A stretch of 64,000 bases of DNA from Denitromonas halophila (GTDB lineage Bacteria > Pseudomonadota > Gammaproteobacteria > Burkholderiales > Rhodocyclaceae), in contig NZ_VMNK01000005.1 of NCBI RefSeq assembly GCF_007625155.1, positions 109,616 to 173,615 on the forward strand, read 5' to 3'. The notes below the pieces were generated by a model. That model was not told the origin of the DNA. It did no database searches and worked only from the letters and a program-made list of their open reading frames with translations. How positions within the stretch are numbered: the first letter of the stretch is position 1; every line of letters begins with the position of its first letter. Both the position numbers and the translations under genes were made by a program. This document shows positions 30,163 to 39,480 of the stretch, piece by piece.

Positions 30163-30840
30163 TCAGCCCGCGGCATCCAGATCAACCACGGCGCGGTACA
30201 GCGGCTGCCCCGAGTCGCGGTACTTGCGCTCGAACGGGGTCAGCGGCGCCTTGGCTTCAAAGGTTTCCCATGCCACCGGCCGACCAATCAGCAGGCTCAG
30301 CGCGATCGCGTACTCCTGGATATACACCCGCCAGTTGGTACGGCATTCAAGCACGCCCCCCAGACGCGGCAGCGTCGGGAATACCGAATGTGCGTGCCAG
30401 CGACGTCCAAGGTGGCCAATTTTCGGCCACGGATTCGGGTACAGCACGTAATGCCGGGCCAGACGCAAACCCGCCTGCTCCATCAAGCGCCAGAAATCCA
30501 GCAGATCAGCACGTACCAGCACCATGTTTTTCGGCATCAACGCGTCCGGATAGGGCTTGCGCCGCGCCAGCCGGTCGGCCGACTGATCGACGCCGATCAC
30601 CCAGTGATCCGGATACGCACGCGCCAGGGCAATGGTGCTGTGCGCCACGCCGCAACCCGCATCGAGAATCAAAGGCGCGGACGCGTCCCATCCGGACATG
30701 GCCACATCAAACGCGGCGCGGTTGTACTGCGCGAACGGCTTGGCGAAAGGGCGCTCGCGATGACGCTCGACCTGACGAACCAGATCGCCATGCACAGCCT
30801 CCTGGGCACTGGTCGGAATCCGGGAATTGGCGTAGCTCAT
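30163..30840 (-). CDS. TrmB-like SAM-dependent methyltransferase
   Basis: This 225-residue protein resembles tRNA (guanine-46-N7)-methyltransferase. It has the SAM motif ILDAGCGVAHSTIALA (near residue 57), the acidic loop VIGVDQSADRL, the TrmB hallmark LYPNPWPKIGHLGRRWH (near residue 133), and TNWRVYIQEY and LTPFERKYRD toward the end. The motif differs from the canonical FPDPWPKKRHHKRR, so this may be a divergent paralogue with another substrate rather than the main m7G46 enzyme. It ends 78 nt before the YecA gene and follows dusC, another tRNA-modification gene, with a 9-nt gap. Confidence 0.72.
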   Translation of the reverse strand: MSYANSRIPTSAQEAVHGDLVRQVERHRERPFAKPFAQYNRAAFDVAMSGWDASAPLILDAGCGVAHSTIALARAYPDHWVIGVDQSADRLARRKPYPDALMPKNMVLVRADLLDFWRLMEQAGLRLARHYVLYPNPWPKIGHLGRRWHAHSVFPTLPRLGGVLECRTNWRVYIQEYAIALSLLIGRPVAWETFEAKAPLTPFERKYRDSGQPLYRAVVDLDAAG

Positions 30841-30849
30841 GGTTTTGGC

Positions 30850-31830
30850 CTATGCAGCGCGAGCGAGACAATCGGCGCCGGCGGCTGCCAGCGCCGCATC
30901 GATTGCATGAATATCATTCAGGGGGCGCAAGGCTTGGTAAAGCGCTTCAGCCTGCACGAAACGCCGACTCAGAAAAGCCAGCCACTGCTTGAGCCGGCCC
31001 GGTGCATGACGCGCCGCCAGCTTGCCACGCACACGCGCCCAGAAAAAGGCGATCGCCGGCAACAGTTCGGCCCAGTCGGCCTCTCGCGGGTCCGCCGCAT
31101 CCCGAACCCGGCCGGCGCGAATATCGCGCGCCAGAAAGGGATCCGCCACAGCACCGCGACCAAGCATCACGTCTGCCACACCGCTTTCCTGCCGACAACG
31201 CTGCCAATCGGCGACTGACCACACCTCGCCATTGGCCACCACCGGCACCTTGACATGATCGGCGATCCGCCCGACCCAGACCCAATGCGCTGGCGGACGG
31301 TAACCTTCGAGTTTGGTTCTGGCGTGGACCACGATCCGCTCGACACCCGCCTCGGTCAGCGCCTCGGCACAGGCCAGGGTCAGGCCAGTATCGCGCACGC
31401 CAAGGCGCATTTTGGCGGTCAGCTTCGGGCCACCGCGCGGCATGACGGCGCGCACCGCCGCCGCCACGGCATGCAGGGTCTCGGGCTCATCGAGCAAGAC
31501 CGCGCCTCCCCGATGACGGTTCACCTGCTGCGCCGGGCAACCAAAATTCAGATCAATGCCAGCAGGCGACCACTGAGCCGCCCGCGCCGCATTCTGTGCC
31601 ATCAGATCCGGGTCAGACCCCATCAATTGCAGCTGAACCGGCGTGCCGGCCGCCGTTCGGCCGCCCTGAGCCAACTCCGGGCTGATGCGATAAAAACTGC
31701 GTTGCGGCAGCACCGTCGCCGAGATGCGCACAAACTCGCTCACCGCCTGGTCATAGGGCGACAGCCGGGTGAGCACATCACGCAGCACCTCGTCGGCCAA
31801 ACCCTCCATTGGCGCCAGCAAAAGCTTCAC
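30850..31830 (-). CDS. dusC: tRNA-dihydrouridine synthase C-type
   Basis: This 326-residue FMN enzyme of the Dus family reduces uridine in tRNA (U16 for DusC). It starts MKLLLAPMEGLADEVLRDVLT, has the catalytic cysteine in LNFGCPAQQVNRHRGGA, and the FMN-binding VVHARTK and PVVANGEV. The C-terminal HAPGRLKQWLAFLSRRF is typical of DusC. I chose the GTG at 31830 because it gives the family N-terminus; a GTG at 31845 in the same frame is possible. It lies directly upstream of the TrmB-like gene. Confidence 0.9.
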   Translation of the reverse strand: MKLLLAPMEGLADEVLRDVLTRLSPYDQAVSEFVRISATVLPQRSFYRISPELAQGGRTAAGTPVQLQLMGSDPDLMAQNAARAAQWSPAGIDLNFGCPAQQVNRHRGGAVLLDEPETLHAVAAAVRAVMPRGGPKLTAKMRLGVRDTGLTLACAEALTEAGVERIVVHARTKLEGYRPPAHWVWVGRIADHVKVPVVANGEVWSVADWQRCRQESGVADVMLGRGAVADPFLARDIRAGRVRDAADPREADWAELLPAIAFFWARVRGKLAARHAPGRLKQWLAFLSRRFVQAEALYQALRPLNDIHAIDAALAAAGADCLARAA

Positions 31831-31884
31831 GACGCGCCCCAACACAGTAAACTCATGCTCTCTCTCACTAAAAAACCGTCAGAC

Positions 31885-32238
31885 ATGTCCGACACAATTA
31901 CCCTGCTCCATAACCCGCGCTGCTCCAAGAGCCGCGCCGCCCTTGCCCTGCTGCAGGATGCCGGCGCCGACGTGAGCGTGCTGCTCTACCTCGACACGCC
32001 GCCCAGCCGCGACACCCTGGCGCGCATCGTCGCGCAACTGGGCATCACGCCCGACGCCTTGATCCGCCGCGGCGAAGACATCTTCAAGACCGACTATCAG
32101 GGCAAAACCCTCGACGCCGACGCGGCGCTGGACGCACTGGCAGCCCACCCGAAACTGATCGAACGCCCCATCGCGATTCGAGGGGAGCGCGCAGTGATTG
32201 GCCGGCCACCGGAGAAGGTGCTCGAACTGCTCGACTGA
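31885..32238 (+). CDS. arsC: Arsenate reductase (glutaredoxin-coupled ArsC)
   Basis: This 117-residue ArsC/Spx-family protein has the nucleophilic cysteine in LLHNPRCSKSRAALALL (Cys13). The downstream arginines for arsenate binding are in RPIAIRGERAVIGRPPEKVL. It reduces arsenate to arsenite with glutathione and glutaredoxin. It stands alone, without arsB or arsR, so a housekeeping oxidoreductase role of a YffB-like relative is possible. The ATG at 31885 fits the family start. An arsenic-linked operon occurs elsewhere in the window (58270-61580). Confidence 0.83.
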   Translation: MSDTITLLHNPRCSKSRAALALLQDAGADVSVLLYLDTPPSRDTLARIVAQLGITPDALIRRGEDIFKTDYQGKTLDADAALDALAAHPKLIERPIAIRGERAVIGRPPEKVLELLD

Positions 32239-32286
32239 GCAAAGCGAATTCTAACCTGGCGAATGTACCGCAACCGGGCCACCTTC

Positions 32287-32315
32287 TTGATTTTCATGGA
32301 ATGATCAAGGATAAT
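32287..32315 (+). promoter_or_regulatory. Probable sigma-70 promoter of rpmE
   Basis: A TTGATT -35 box and a GATAAT -10 box are separated by exactly 17 nt, placing the start of transcription about 55 nt before the L31 start codon. Confidence 0.65.
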
Positions 32316-32377
32316 GCTCGGCTTTACAGCCTAGGGCGGTCACAATCGCCGCCCGCGAACCAGACGAGACGAACGCC

Positions 32378-32596
32378 ATGAAAGCGGACATCCACCCGAA
32401 GTACAAAGACATCACCATCACCTGCAGCTGCGGCAACGCCTTCGTGACCCGCTCGACCTCTGGCAAAGAAGCCATGACGATCGAAGTGTGCTCCGAATGC
32501 CACCCGTTCTACACCGGCAAGCAGAAGATCGTCGACACCGCCGGCCGCGTCGAGCGCTTCAACAAGAAGTTCGGCAACGTTCAGCGCCTGGGTTGA
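32378..32596 (+). CDS. rpmE: 50S ribosomal protein L31 (zinc-binding form)
   Basis: This 72-residue L31 starts [20 protein letters not shown] and has the four zinc ligands Cys16, Cys18, Cys38 and Cys41, so it is the zinc-containing type rather than the zinc-free YkgM type. It sits on the large subunit and bridges to the small subunit. It is a single-gene transcript with its own promoter and terminator. Confidence 0.97.
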   Translation: MKADIHPKYKDITITCSCGNAFVTRSTSGKEAMTIEVCSECHPFYTGKQKIVDTAGRVERFNKKFGNVQRLG

Positions 32597-32623
32597 TTTC
32601 GCCCTGCGCAGTCTTGCGCCAGC

Positions 32624-32651
32624 AAAAAAGGCAGCCCCGGCTGCCTTTTTT
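32624..32651. terminator. Rho-independent terminator after rpmE
   Basis: AAAAAAGGCAGC and GCTGCCTTTTTT form a perfect stem with a 4-nt loop and a T tract. Confidence 0.9.
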
Positions 32652-32735
32652 GTTGCCCATCCACGCCGCTCGACGCACCACAAAACACGCACTGGCGTAA
32701 AATTCGCACGCCACGACGGCCACTAACCGCCCCGG

Positions 32736-34325
32736 ATGACAACACGCCCTGACCCCTTCGCCCCCACACTAGCGCCACCGCCCCCCGCGATCCTCATTGC
32801 GGTTCTGCTGGGCGTATACCTGCTGGCGGGCCTCACCGGCCACGCCCCGTGGCGCGGCGACGATGGCCGATTCTTCGGACCGGTACTCGGCATGGTGCGC
32901 GACGGACAGTGGCTGGTGCCGCATCTTGCCGGCGAAGCCTTTCTGGATTTCGGCCCGCTGTATTACTGGATCGCGGCAGCACTGGCTACCGCGCTCGGCG
33001 CGATCCTGCCCCTGCATGACGCCGCACGCCTGGCCAGCGGCTTGCTCACCGCGATCGCGTTACTCCTGACCGCAGATGCCGCACGTCGCATGCACGGTGA
33101 GCGTGGCCATGCCCCGGCCCTGCTGATGCTGATCGCGAGCCTGGGACTCGTGGTTCACGCCCATGAAACCCAACCCATGCTCGCTGTCATGGTCGCTCAG
33201 GCGATCACCTTCTGGGGCATGGCCGTGGCCATGAAACATGCCCGCAAAGGCGCGCTGATCGCCGGTATCGGTGTGGGTCTGGCTTGCCTCGCCAACGGCC
33301 TGAACGCCTTGTTGATGACCGCGCCATTGCTGTTGTTGCTGCCGTCGATGGCCGCTCGCCTGATCGGTCTTGTAGCTGCCGCCGCGGTCGCCGGCCTGTG
33401 GCTGCTCCCCCTGGCGGCGACCGCGCCTGACATGCTTGCCCAGTGGTGGGACATGAGCGTCGCAGCGTCCGTGCCGCACGGCAAAAAATTTACTGACACC
33501 GCGGCGCTCTTCGGTCTGCTCGGCTGGTTCATCTGGCCAATGTGGCCGATCGCCGGCTGGGCGCTATGGCGTGAGCGCCGACATCTGGGCAGCCGCACAT
33601 GGCAGATCATCTGCGCGGCGGCCCTGCTCGCGCTACTGGTCACCAGCCTGACCGGCGCACTCCGCCCCGCCAGCTTTCTGCCCTTGCTGCTACCGGTGGC
33701 GCTGATGGCCTCCGCCGGCGTAACCACCTTGCGACGTGGCGCGGCCAACGCGTTCGACTGGTTTGGCGGCATGACGTTTGCTGCGTTCGCGCTACTACTA
33801 TGGCTCGCATGGAGCGCCTTGGCTTTCGAGTGGCCGCCGGGGCTCGGCCGGCATTTTGCCAAAGTGACGCCTGCCTTCACGCTCGACAGCCTGCTGTGGC
33901 CATCGCTACTGGGTCTTGCACTTTGCGCGGGCTGGACCTGGCTGGTCGCCACCACGAAGCGCAGCCCGTATCGCGGCGCCCAGAACTCCGCACTCGGCAT
34001 GACCATGCTGTGGTGCCTGGCGGTGATTCTCCTGCAACCCTGGTTTGACTACAGCAAGAGCCTCGATCCGGCCGTGCTGTCCTTGCGCGAAGCGCTCAAG
34101 GATCAGCCCGCGGGCTGCCTCTCGGGCCTCGGCCTGTCGCCGAGCCAGCAGGTCAGTCTGGACTATCGCGCCGGCATCCGCCCCCACGCCGTGGCGGACA
34201 AAACCTGCCCGCTGCTACTGATTGCCGGCACCGAGGTGCGCGACATGGGCGAGCCATTGTGGCGCTATGAGCGCGGCGGTGGCAGTCGCAAGGAAGTCCT
34301 CAGCCTGTACGCCCGGGGCGAGTGA
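32736..34325 (+). CDS. GT-C-type membrane glycosyltransferase-like protein (ArnT/GT83-like)
   Basis: This 529-residue integral membrane protein has about 11-12 hydrophobic helices. The first periplasmic loop carries two aspartates in WRGDDGRFFGPVLGMVRDG, then WLVPHLAGEAFLDFGPLYYW, which is the pattern of ArnT/PMT-type lipid-linked sugar transferases. The C-terminal 80 residues are a soluble domain. It probably transfers a sugar from a polyprenyl phosphate to lipid A, a protein or another acceptor, but donor and acceptor cannot be read from sequence. It stands alone between rpmE and orn. Confidence 0.7.
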   Translation: MTTRPDPFAPTLAPPPPAILIAVLLGVYLLAGLTGHAPWRGDDGRFFGPVLGMVRDGQWLVPHLAGEAFLDFGPLYYWIAAALATALGAILPLHDAARLASGLLTAIALLLTADAARRMHGERGHAPALLMLIASLGLVVHAHETQPMLAVMVAQAITFWGMAVAMKHARKGALIAGIGVGLACLANGLNALLMTAPLLLLLPSMAARLIGLVAAAAVAGLWLLPLAATAPDMLAQWWDMSVAASVPHGKKFTDTAALFGLLGWFIWPMWPIAGWALWRERRHLGSRTWQIICAAALLALLVTSLTGALRPASFLPLLLPVALMASAGVTTLRRGAANAFDWFGGMTFAAFALLLWLAWSALAFEWPPGLGRHFAKVTPAFTLDSLLWPSLLGLALCAGWTWLVATTKRSPYRGAQNSALGMTMLWCLAVILLQPWFDYSKSLDPAVLSLREALKDQPAGCLSGLGLSPSQQVSLDYRAGIRPHAVADKTCPLLLIAGTEVRDMGEPLWRYERGGGSRKEVLSLYARGE

Positions 34326-34365
34326 TACAGGCCGCATAGCGCGGCCTCGACTCAGCCCGTCAAAC

Positions 34366-34917
34366 TCACTCCGGCAAGCGCAGGAAGTTTGCCCGGTAGT
34401 GCTTCAACTCTTCAATGGATTCGTAAATGTCGGCCAGCGCCTCGTGCTTGCCTTTCTTCTGAACGCCCTTGTGCACCTCGGGGTGCCAGCGCTTGGCCAA
34501 CTCCTTGAGCGTTGACACATCGAGGTTCCGATAATGGAACCACGCCTCGAGCTTGGGCATGTGCCGAGCGAGGAAACGGCGATCCTGGCAGATCGAATTG
34601 CCCGCCATCGGCGACGCACGCTCCGGCACATGCTCGGCCAGAAACGCCAACATCTGTGCTTCGACGGCGGCTTCGTCCAGCGCTGAGGCGCGCACACGCG
34701 CCGTCAGGCCGGACTGCCCATGGGTACGGGTGTTCCATTCGTCCATGCCGTTCAGTACAGCATCGGATTGATGAACCGCCAGCACCGGGGCCTCGGCCAC
34801 CGTTTCGAGCTGGCTATTGGTAACCACAATCGCCACCTCGATGATGCGATCCGTGTCGGGCTCGAGCCCGGTCATCTCCATGTCAATCCAGATCAGGTAG
34901 GTAGAATCCTGTGCCAT
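34366..34917 (-). CDS. orn: Oligoribonuclease
   Basis: This 183-residue DEDDh 3'-5' exoribonuclease digests 2-5-nt RNAs, including pGpG from c-di-GMP breakdown. The acidic motifs are [21 protein letters not shown] (Exo I), [16 protein letters not shown] (Exo II) and HEALADI (Exo III with His and Asp). Its length matches the family (about 180). The ATG at 34917 gives the normal [14 protein letters not shown] opening. It is divergent from the M48 protease gene with a 94-nt gap. Confidence 0.95.
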   Translation of the reverse strand: MAQDSTYLIWIDMEMTGLEPDTDRIIEVAIVVTNSQLETVAEAPVLAVHQSDAVLNGMDEWNTRTHGQSGLTARVRASALDEAAVEAQMLAFLAEHVPERASPMAGNSICQDRRFLARHMPKLEAWFHYRNLDVSTLKELAKRWHPEVHKGVQKKGKHEALADIYESIEELKHYRANFLRLPE

Positions 34918-35011
34918 AATTTTGCCAAAAACCGATTGATAATCGCGCATTGTGTCATAGTTCGTGCGCCTTTCGGCCCGCCCGCAGCCCTCTCCCATTT
35001 CCAGACAGCGC

Positions 35012-36265
35012 ATGACCGACACCCTGTTCTCCAGCCTGTTTCTTGCCGTCCTTGTGGCCACCGCCGCATTCAAACTCTGGCTTGGCTATCGCCACCAGAA
35101 GCATGTCGCCGATCACCGCAGCGAGGTGCCACGCGAGTTCGCTCAACAGATCACCCTGGGCGCACATCAAAAGGCGGCCGACTACACCCTTGCTCGCCTG
35201 GGGCTCGGCCGCATCGATCTGCTGATCAACGCTGTCTGGGTGCTCGTGCTGACCCTCGGCGGCGGCCTGCAGTGGCTGCACGCGGCCTGGGCCGGTGTCT
35301 TCGCCGAGGGCTCGCTCCTCCATGGCACGGCGTTTCTTGCATCGATCGGGGTACTTGGCGCACTCATCGACCTGCCACTGACGCTGTATCGCACCTTCGT
35401 CACCGAAGCGCGCTTCGGCTTCAACAAAATGACTCCCGCGCTATTTGTGGCGGACACCGCCAAAACGCTGGCACTGGCCGCAATCATCGGTCTTCCGGTC
35501 ATCGCCGCCGTGCTTTGGCTGATGGTCGCCATGGGCGCGCACTGGTGGTGGGCGGTGTGGCTGTTCTGGCTTGGCTTCAACCTGTTGGTGCTGCTCGTCT
35601 GGCCGACCTTCATCGCGCCCTTGTTCAACCGCTTCACCCCCCTTGAAGACGAACGCATGCGCGGCCGCATCGACGCCTTGCTGGCCCGCTGCGGCTTTCG
35701 CAGCAACGGCCTGTTCGTGATGGACGGCTCACGTCGCTCGGCCCACGGCAACGCCTATTTCACCGGCTTTGGCCAGAGCAAGCGGATCGTGTTCTTCGAT
35801 ACCTTGCTCAACACGCTCGAGCCCATTGAGGTCGAAGCCGTGCTGGCCCACGAATTGGGGCACTTCAAGCATCGTCATGTCACCAAACGCCTGGTGCTGA
35901 TGTCCGCCATGATGCTGGGCCTGCTATGGCTGCTCTCGGCATTGATGGCGACCCCGTGGTTCTTTACCGGCCTGGGCGTAACGGCGCAGAGCACCGCTAT
36001 GGCACTGGCGCTGTTCATGATCGCCCTGCCCGTCTTCAGTTTCCCCTTCTCGCCCTTGATGAGCGCCTGGTCACGCAAGCACGAGTTTGAAGCCGACCGC
36101 TACGCTACCGAGCAATCGAGCGGCGAAGCGCTGGTCAGCGCACTGGTCAAGCTCTACCGAGACAACGCCAGCACGCTGACCCCCGATCCGCTCTACTCGC
36201 GTATTTACGACTCACACCCCCCGGCCAGCATCCGAATCGCCCACCTTCAGGGAAAAACGCTTTGA
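35012..36265 (+). CDS. M48 family (Ste24/CAAX-type) membrane metalloprotease
   Basis: This is a 417-residue inner-membrane zinc protease. The zinc motif HELGH lies in [15 protein letters not shown] (about residues 279-290). A downstream glutamate ligand lies in [12 protein letters not shown]. The N-terminal domain contributes several transmembrane helices, including the family motif [18 protein letters not shown]. Such proteins take part in membrane protein quality control, though no CAAX prenylation is expected here. It is followed by rsgA after 10 nt, so both are probably co-transcribed. Confidence 0.92.
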   Translation: MTDTLFSSLFLAVLVATAAFKLWLGYRHQKHVADHRSEVPREFAQQITLGAHQKAADYTLARLGLGRIDLLINAVWVLVLTLGGGLQWLHAAWAGVFAEGSLLHGTAFLASIGVLGALIDLPLTLYRTFVTEARFGFNKMTPALFVADTAKTLALAAIIGLPVIAAVLWLMVAMGAHWWWAVWLFWLGFNLLVLLVWPTFIAPLFNRFTPLEDERMRGRIDALLARCGFRSNGLFVMDGSRRSAHGNAYFTGFGQSKRIVFFDTLLNTLEPIEVEAVLAHELGHFKHRHVTKRLVLMSAMMLGLLWLLSALMATPWFFTGLGVTAQSTAMALALFMIALPVFSFPFSPLMSAWSRKHEFEADRYATEQSSGEALVSALVKLYRDNASTLTPDPLYSRIYDSHPPASIRIAHLQGKTL

Positions 36266-36275
36266 GAAACACCCG

Positions 36276-37166
36276 ATGAACCAAGGCACCATCGTTGCCT
36301 CCTTTGGCCGTCAGTTTGAAGTTCTCGACACCGACGGCGAACGCTGGCTATGTGTCACCCGGGGCAAGCGAATCGATTTCGCCTGCGGCGACAAGGTCGA
36401 GTTCAAATCCACCAGCGCCGGCCACGGGGTCATCCAGAAAAATGAAGCGCGCCAAAGCCTGCTTCACCGCTCCGACGCGTTTCGCCAAAAACTCCTGGCC
36501 GCCAACGTCACTCAGATTCTCATCGTTGTCGCCACCGAGCCCAGCTTCAGTGATGAGCTGATCTCCCGCTGCCTGTGCGCAGCGGAGCACCAGAATCTCA
36601 AAGCGCGCATCGTGCTGAACAAGGCCGACGTCACCGCCGGCCTGGACGACGCACGCCGCCGTCTGGCCATGTTCACCACCCTTGGCTATGAACTGATCGA
36701 ACTGTCGGCCATGCAGGACGTCAGCACGCTGGCGGCTGTCCTGAGCGGCGAGACCAGCATACTGGTCGGGCAGTCCGGCATGGGCAAATCCACGCTCACC
36801 AATGCACTCGTACCGGACGCCAATGCAGCTACGCGGGAGATTTCGGAAGCGCTGGACACCGGCAAACACACCACCACATCCACCCGCCTGTACGCCCTGC
36901 CAGGCGGTGGCGCGCTGATCGACAGCCCCGGGCTGCAGGCCTTTGGCCTGGCCCACCTGACCGAAGACGATCTGCTCGCCGGTTTCTGTGAGTTCGCCCC
37001 CTTTCTTGGCCAGTGCCGGTTCCGCAATTGCAAACACGATGCCGAGCCGGGTTGCGCACTGCTCACGGCGGTCGAAGAAGGCGTCATCTCGGCGCGACGT
37101 TTCTCGCACTACCGGCTGCTTCACAACGAGATTCACAACGCCAAACGCTTGTCGCAGGGCTGGTAG
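36276..37166 (+). CDS. rsgA: Small ribosomal subunit biogenesis GTPase RsgA
   Basis: This 296-residue circularly permuted GTPase has an N-terminal OB fold, then the G4 motif in IVLNKADV, G1 in VGQSGMGKSTLTN, and G3 in LIDSPGLQAFG. A C-terminal zinc-binding motif follows: CRFRNCKHDAEPGC. It helps mature the 30S subunit. It is the last gene of the run with the M48 protease and is closed by a strong terminator. Confidence 0.95.
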   Translation: MNQGTIVASFGRQFEVLDTDGERWLCVTRGKRIDFACGDKVEFKSTSAGHGVIQKNEARQSLLHRSDAFRQKLLAANVTQILIVVATEPSFSDELISRCLCAAEHQNLKARIVLNKADVTAGLDDARRRLAMFTTLGYELIELSAMQDVSTLAAVLSGETSILVGQSGMGKSTLTNALVPDANAATREISEALDTGKHTTTSTRLYALPGGGALIDSPGLQAFGLAHLTEDDLLAGFCEFAPFLGQCRFRNCKHDAEPGCALLTAVEEGVISARRFSHYRLLHNEIHNAKRLSQGW

Positions 37167-37191
37167 TTCAAGCTGGCGCGAACAAGACATA

Positions 37192-37217
37192 AAAAACCCC
37201 GCCGAAGCGGGGTTTTT
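37192..37217. terminator. Bidirectional terminator between rsgA and thiolase gene
   Basis: AAAAACCCCGC-CGAA-GCGGGGTTTTT is a perfect hairpin with A and T runs at both sides, serving two convergent genes. Confidence 0.9.
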
Positions 37218-37235
37218 CTTGATGCCTTGAACCGA

Positions 37236-38420
37236 TTACATGCGCTCGAAAATGGCAGCAATACCCTGGCCACCACCGATACACATGGTCACCAGCGCAT
37301 AACGGCCGCCGGTGCGCTGCAGTTCATAAACCGCCTTGGTCGCGATGAAGGCGCCCGAACAACCGACCGGGTGGCCCAGTGCAATCGCGCCACCGTTGGG
37401 GTTGGTCTTGGCCGGATCCAGACCGAGCACTTTGGTGACGGTCAGTGCCTGAGCGGCAAAGGCTTCGTTCGACTCGATCACGTCCATCTGATCCAGCGTC
37501 AGGCCGCCTTTCTTGAGTGCCAGACGGGTTGCCGGGATCGGGCCTTCACCCATGATCTCGTTCGGCACACCAGCGATGGCATACGACACCAGACGGGCGA
37601 TCGGCTTGTGGCCGGCCTTGGCAGCCACTTCACTGTCGGCCAGCACAAAGAACGCAGCACCGTCGTTGATGCCCGACGCGTTACCTGCGGTCACCGTACC
37701 GTCTTTCTTGAATGCCGGCTTCATCTTGGCCAGCGATTCCATGGTGGTGCCCGGCTTGAGATGCTCGTCAGCGGCGAACACGACTTCGCCCTTACGCGTC
37801 TGCTTGACGATCGGGACGATCTGGGACTCGAAATAGCCGGCCTCTTGCGCCGCGGCGGCGCGACGCTGCGACTCGACCGCGAAGGCATCCTGCTCTTCAC
37901 GACTGAAGCCATGCTTGGCGGCCAGGTTTTCGGCGGTGATACCCATGTGGCCGACGCCAAACGGGTCGGTCAGCACCGCGACCATGCTGTCGAAGGCCTT
38001 GGTGTCACCCATGCGTGCTCCGGAACGCAGCGCGGGCAACATGTAGGCACCCTTGGACATGACTTCAACGCCGCCGCCAATACCGTAGTCGGCATCACCC
38101 AGGAGAATGTTCTGAGCGGTGGTCACGATACCCTGCAAACCCGACGAACACAGACGGCTGACCTGCATGGCCACCGACTCCATCGGCAGACCCGCCTGAA
38201 TGGACGCAACACGTGAAACGTAGGCGTAACGCGCGTCGGTCGGGATGCAGTTACCGACGGTCACGTAATTGATCAGTTGAGGATCGACGCCGGAACGGGC
38301 GACCGACTCCTTCATGACGATTCCGGCCAGTTCCGATGCTTCGAAATCGGCCAGGCTGCCACCGAACGCGCCGATCGGCGAACGTACGGCACTCAAAACC
38401 ACTACTTCACGATTAGCCAT
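37236..38420 (-). CDS. Acetyl-CoA acetyltransferase / beta-ketothiolase
   Basis: This 394-residue thiolase has the acyl-accepting cysteine in SRLCSSGLQ (Cys91), the NEAFAAQ motif, the histidine in GHPVGCSGA and the second cysteine in CIGGGQG. The sequence resembles BktB-like thiolases of betaproteobacteria, which condense acetyl-CoA with acyl-CoA for polyhydroxyalkanoate synthesis or cleave 3-ketoacyl-CoA. No phaB or phaC is nearby, so the pathway is open. It ends 19 nt from the shared terminator and is probably monocistronic. Confidence 0.92.
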   Translation of the reverse strand: MANREVVVLSAVRSPIGAFGGSLADFEASELAGIVMKESVARSGVDPQLINYVTVGNCIPTDARYAYVSRVASIQAGLPMESVAMQVSRLCSSGLQGIVTTAQNILLGDADYGIGGGVEVMSKGAYMLPALRSGARMGDTKAFDSMVAVLTDPFGVGHMGITAENLAAKHGFSREEQDAFAVESQRRAAAAQEAGYFESQIVPIVKQTRKGEVVFAADEHLKPGTTMESLAKMKPAFKKDGTVTAGNASGINDGAAFFVLADSEVAAKAGHKPIARLVSYAIAGVPNEIMGEGPIPATRLALKKGGLTLDQMDVIESNEAFAAQALTVTKVLGLDPAKTNPNGGAIALGHPVGCSGAFIATKAVYELQRTGGRYALVTMCIGGGQGIAAIFERM

Positions 38421-38441
38421 CTACACTCCCTCCTGGAAAAC

Positions 38442-39368
38442 TCAAGGTGCCACCCATACCACCACGCTACCCAAAGTCAGCATGAGCAAACACATGAGCA
38501 AGGCACGCCATAGTAATCCGATCGCGCCCTGCATGGATTCAACACGAACATCTTCACCTGCGCCCAGTTCCGGACGCTCAAGCAAAGTGCCCGATTGACG
38601 GATTGGCAAGCCCAGCCTCAGGCCGAGCGCACCGCCTCCGCAGGCCAATACTACACCCGAACTCGGTTCGGCCCATAGGGCTGCCTGGGTCCGCCAACAG
38701 AGGATTGCATCCTCGAAATTTCCGACGATCGCAAATGAGATACCGGTCAGACGCGCCGGCGCCCAATCCACCACGTTGAAGGCCCGACGCGCGAAGCGAT
38801 CGAATGCATTCGGTTCATCAGCACTCGCCTTGCGCCAGCGGCGCACGAGGAAATCTGACAGGCGATACGCCACCGCACCCACCGGCCCCGGCAACACCAC
38901 GAACCAGAACATCACCCCGAACACGTTCCGGTGGGCGGCCAGCAAGGCTTCTTCGATGGCAAGACGTGCCACTTCAGTGTCAGTCGCTTCTGAATACGAT
39001 GCGCCCCGCCACTGACCCAACAGGGCACGGGCACGTGTCAGCTCGCCCATGCCGAGCGCCACATGAATATCAGTGAAATAGTGACTTTCGTGCCGGAAGC
39101 CCAGAGTCAGATAAAGCACAAGAAGGTTGAGTGCGAAGGCCAGCACCGGTTGCACTGACCACAACAACCAATACAAGCCCAGCGTTGCAAGACTGGCGGA
39201 ACCGACAAAAGCGAGCCAGACAAACACCGCGCTGCCGCCGCGACCGGCATAGAACCGGCCCGCGCAGGCATCGGCCAATCGGTGCAGGGGCGCGTGAACC
39301 CAGCGCTCTACCGACAGGGGACGTACTTGTTCGACCAACAAGGCCAACACGATCGCAAGGAGTTTCAT
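38442..39368 (-). CDS. CobD/CbiB-like (AmpE-related) membrane protein
   Basis: This is a 308-residue membrane protein with about five hydrophobic helices. It has the CbiB-type opening LLAIVLALLVEQVRPL and the typical region GRFYAGRGGSAVFVW, plus the acidic motif SEATDTEVARLAIEEALLAAHRNVFG. True CbiB condenses adenosylcobyric acid with aminopropanol. Without other cobalamin genes nearby, and given similarity to AmpE-type proteins, the role is uncertain. It starts 112 nt from the Nudix gene, which is on the same strand upstream. Confidence 0.7.
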   Translation of the reverse strand: MKLLAIVLALLVEQVRPLSVERWVHAPLHRLADACAGRFYAGRGGSAVFVWLAFVGSASLATLGLYWLLWSVQPVLAFALNLLVLYLTLGFRHESHYFTDIHVALGMGELTRARALLGQWRGASYSEATDTEVARLAIEEALLAAHRNVFGVMFWFVVLPGPVGAVAYRLSDFLVRRWRKASADEPNAFDRFARRAFNVVDWAPARLTGISFAIVGNFEDAILCWRTQAALWAEPSSGVVLACGGGALGLRLGLPIRQSGTLLERPELGAGEDVRVESMQGAIGLLWRALLMCLLMLTLGSVVVWVAP

Positions 39369-39480
39369 TCAGGCCAACTACGTGGCGTCTGGACAGACGG
39401 GAATCGACGGGAAACATACCACAATTGCCTGCGTCCCAAAGCGCAAGCCGCGGCAATTTGACGTCCGATGCCGGGCGACG

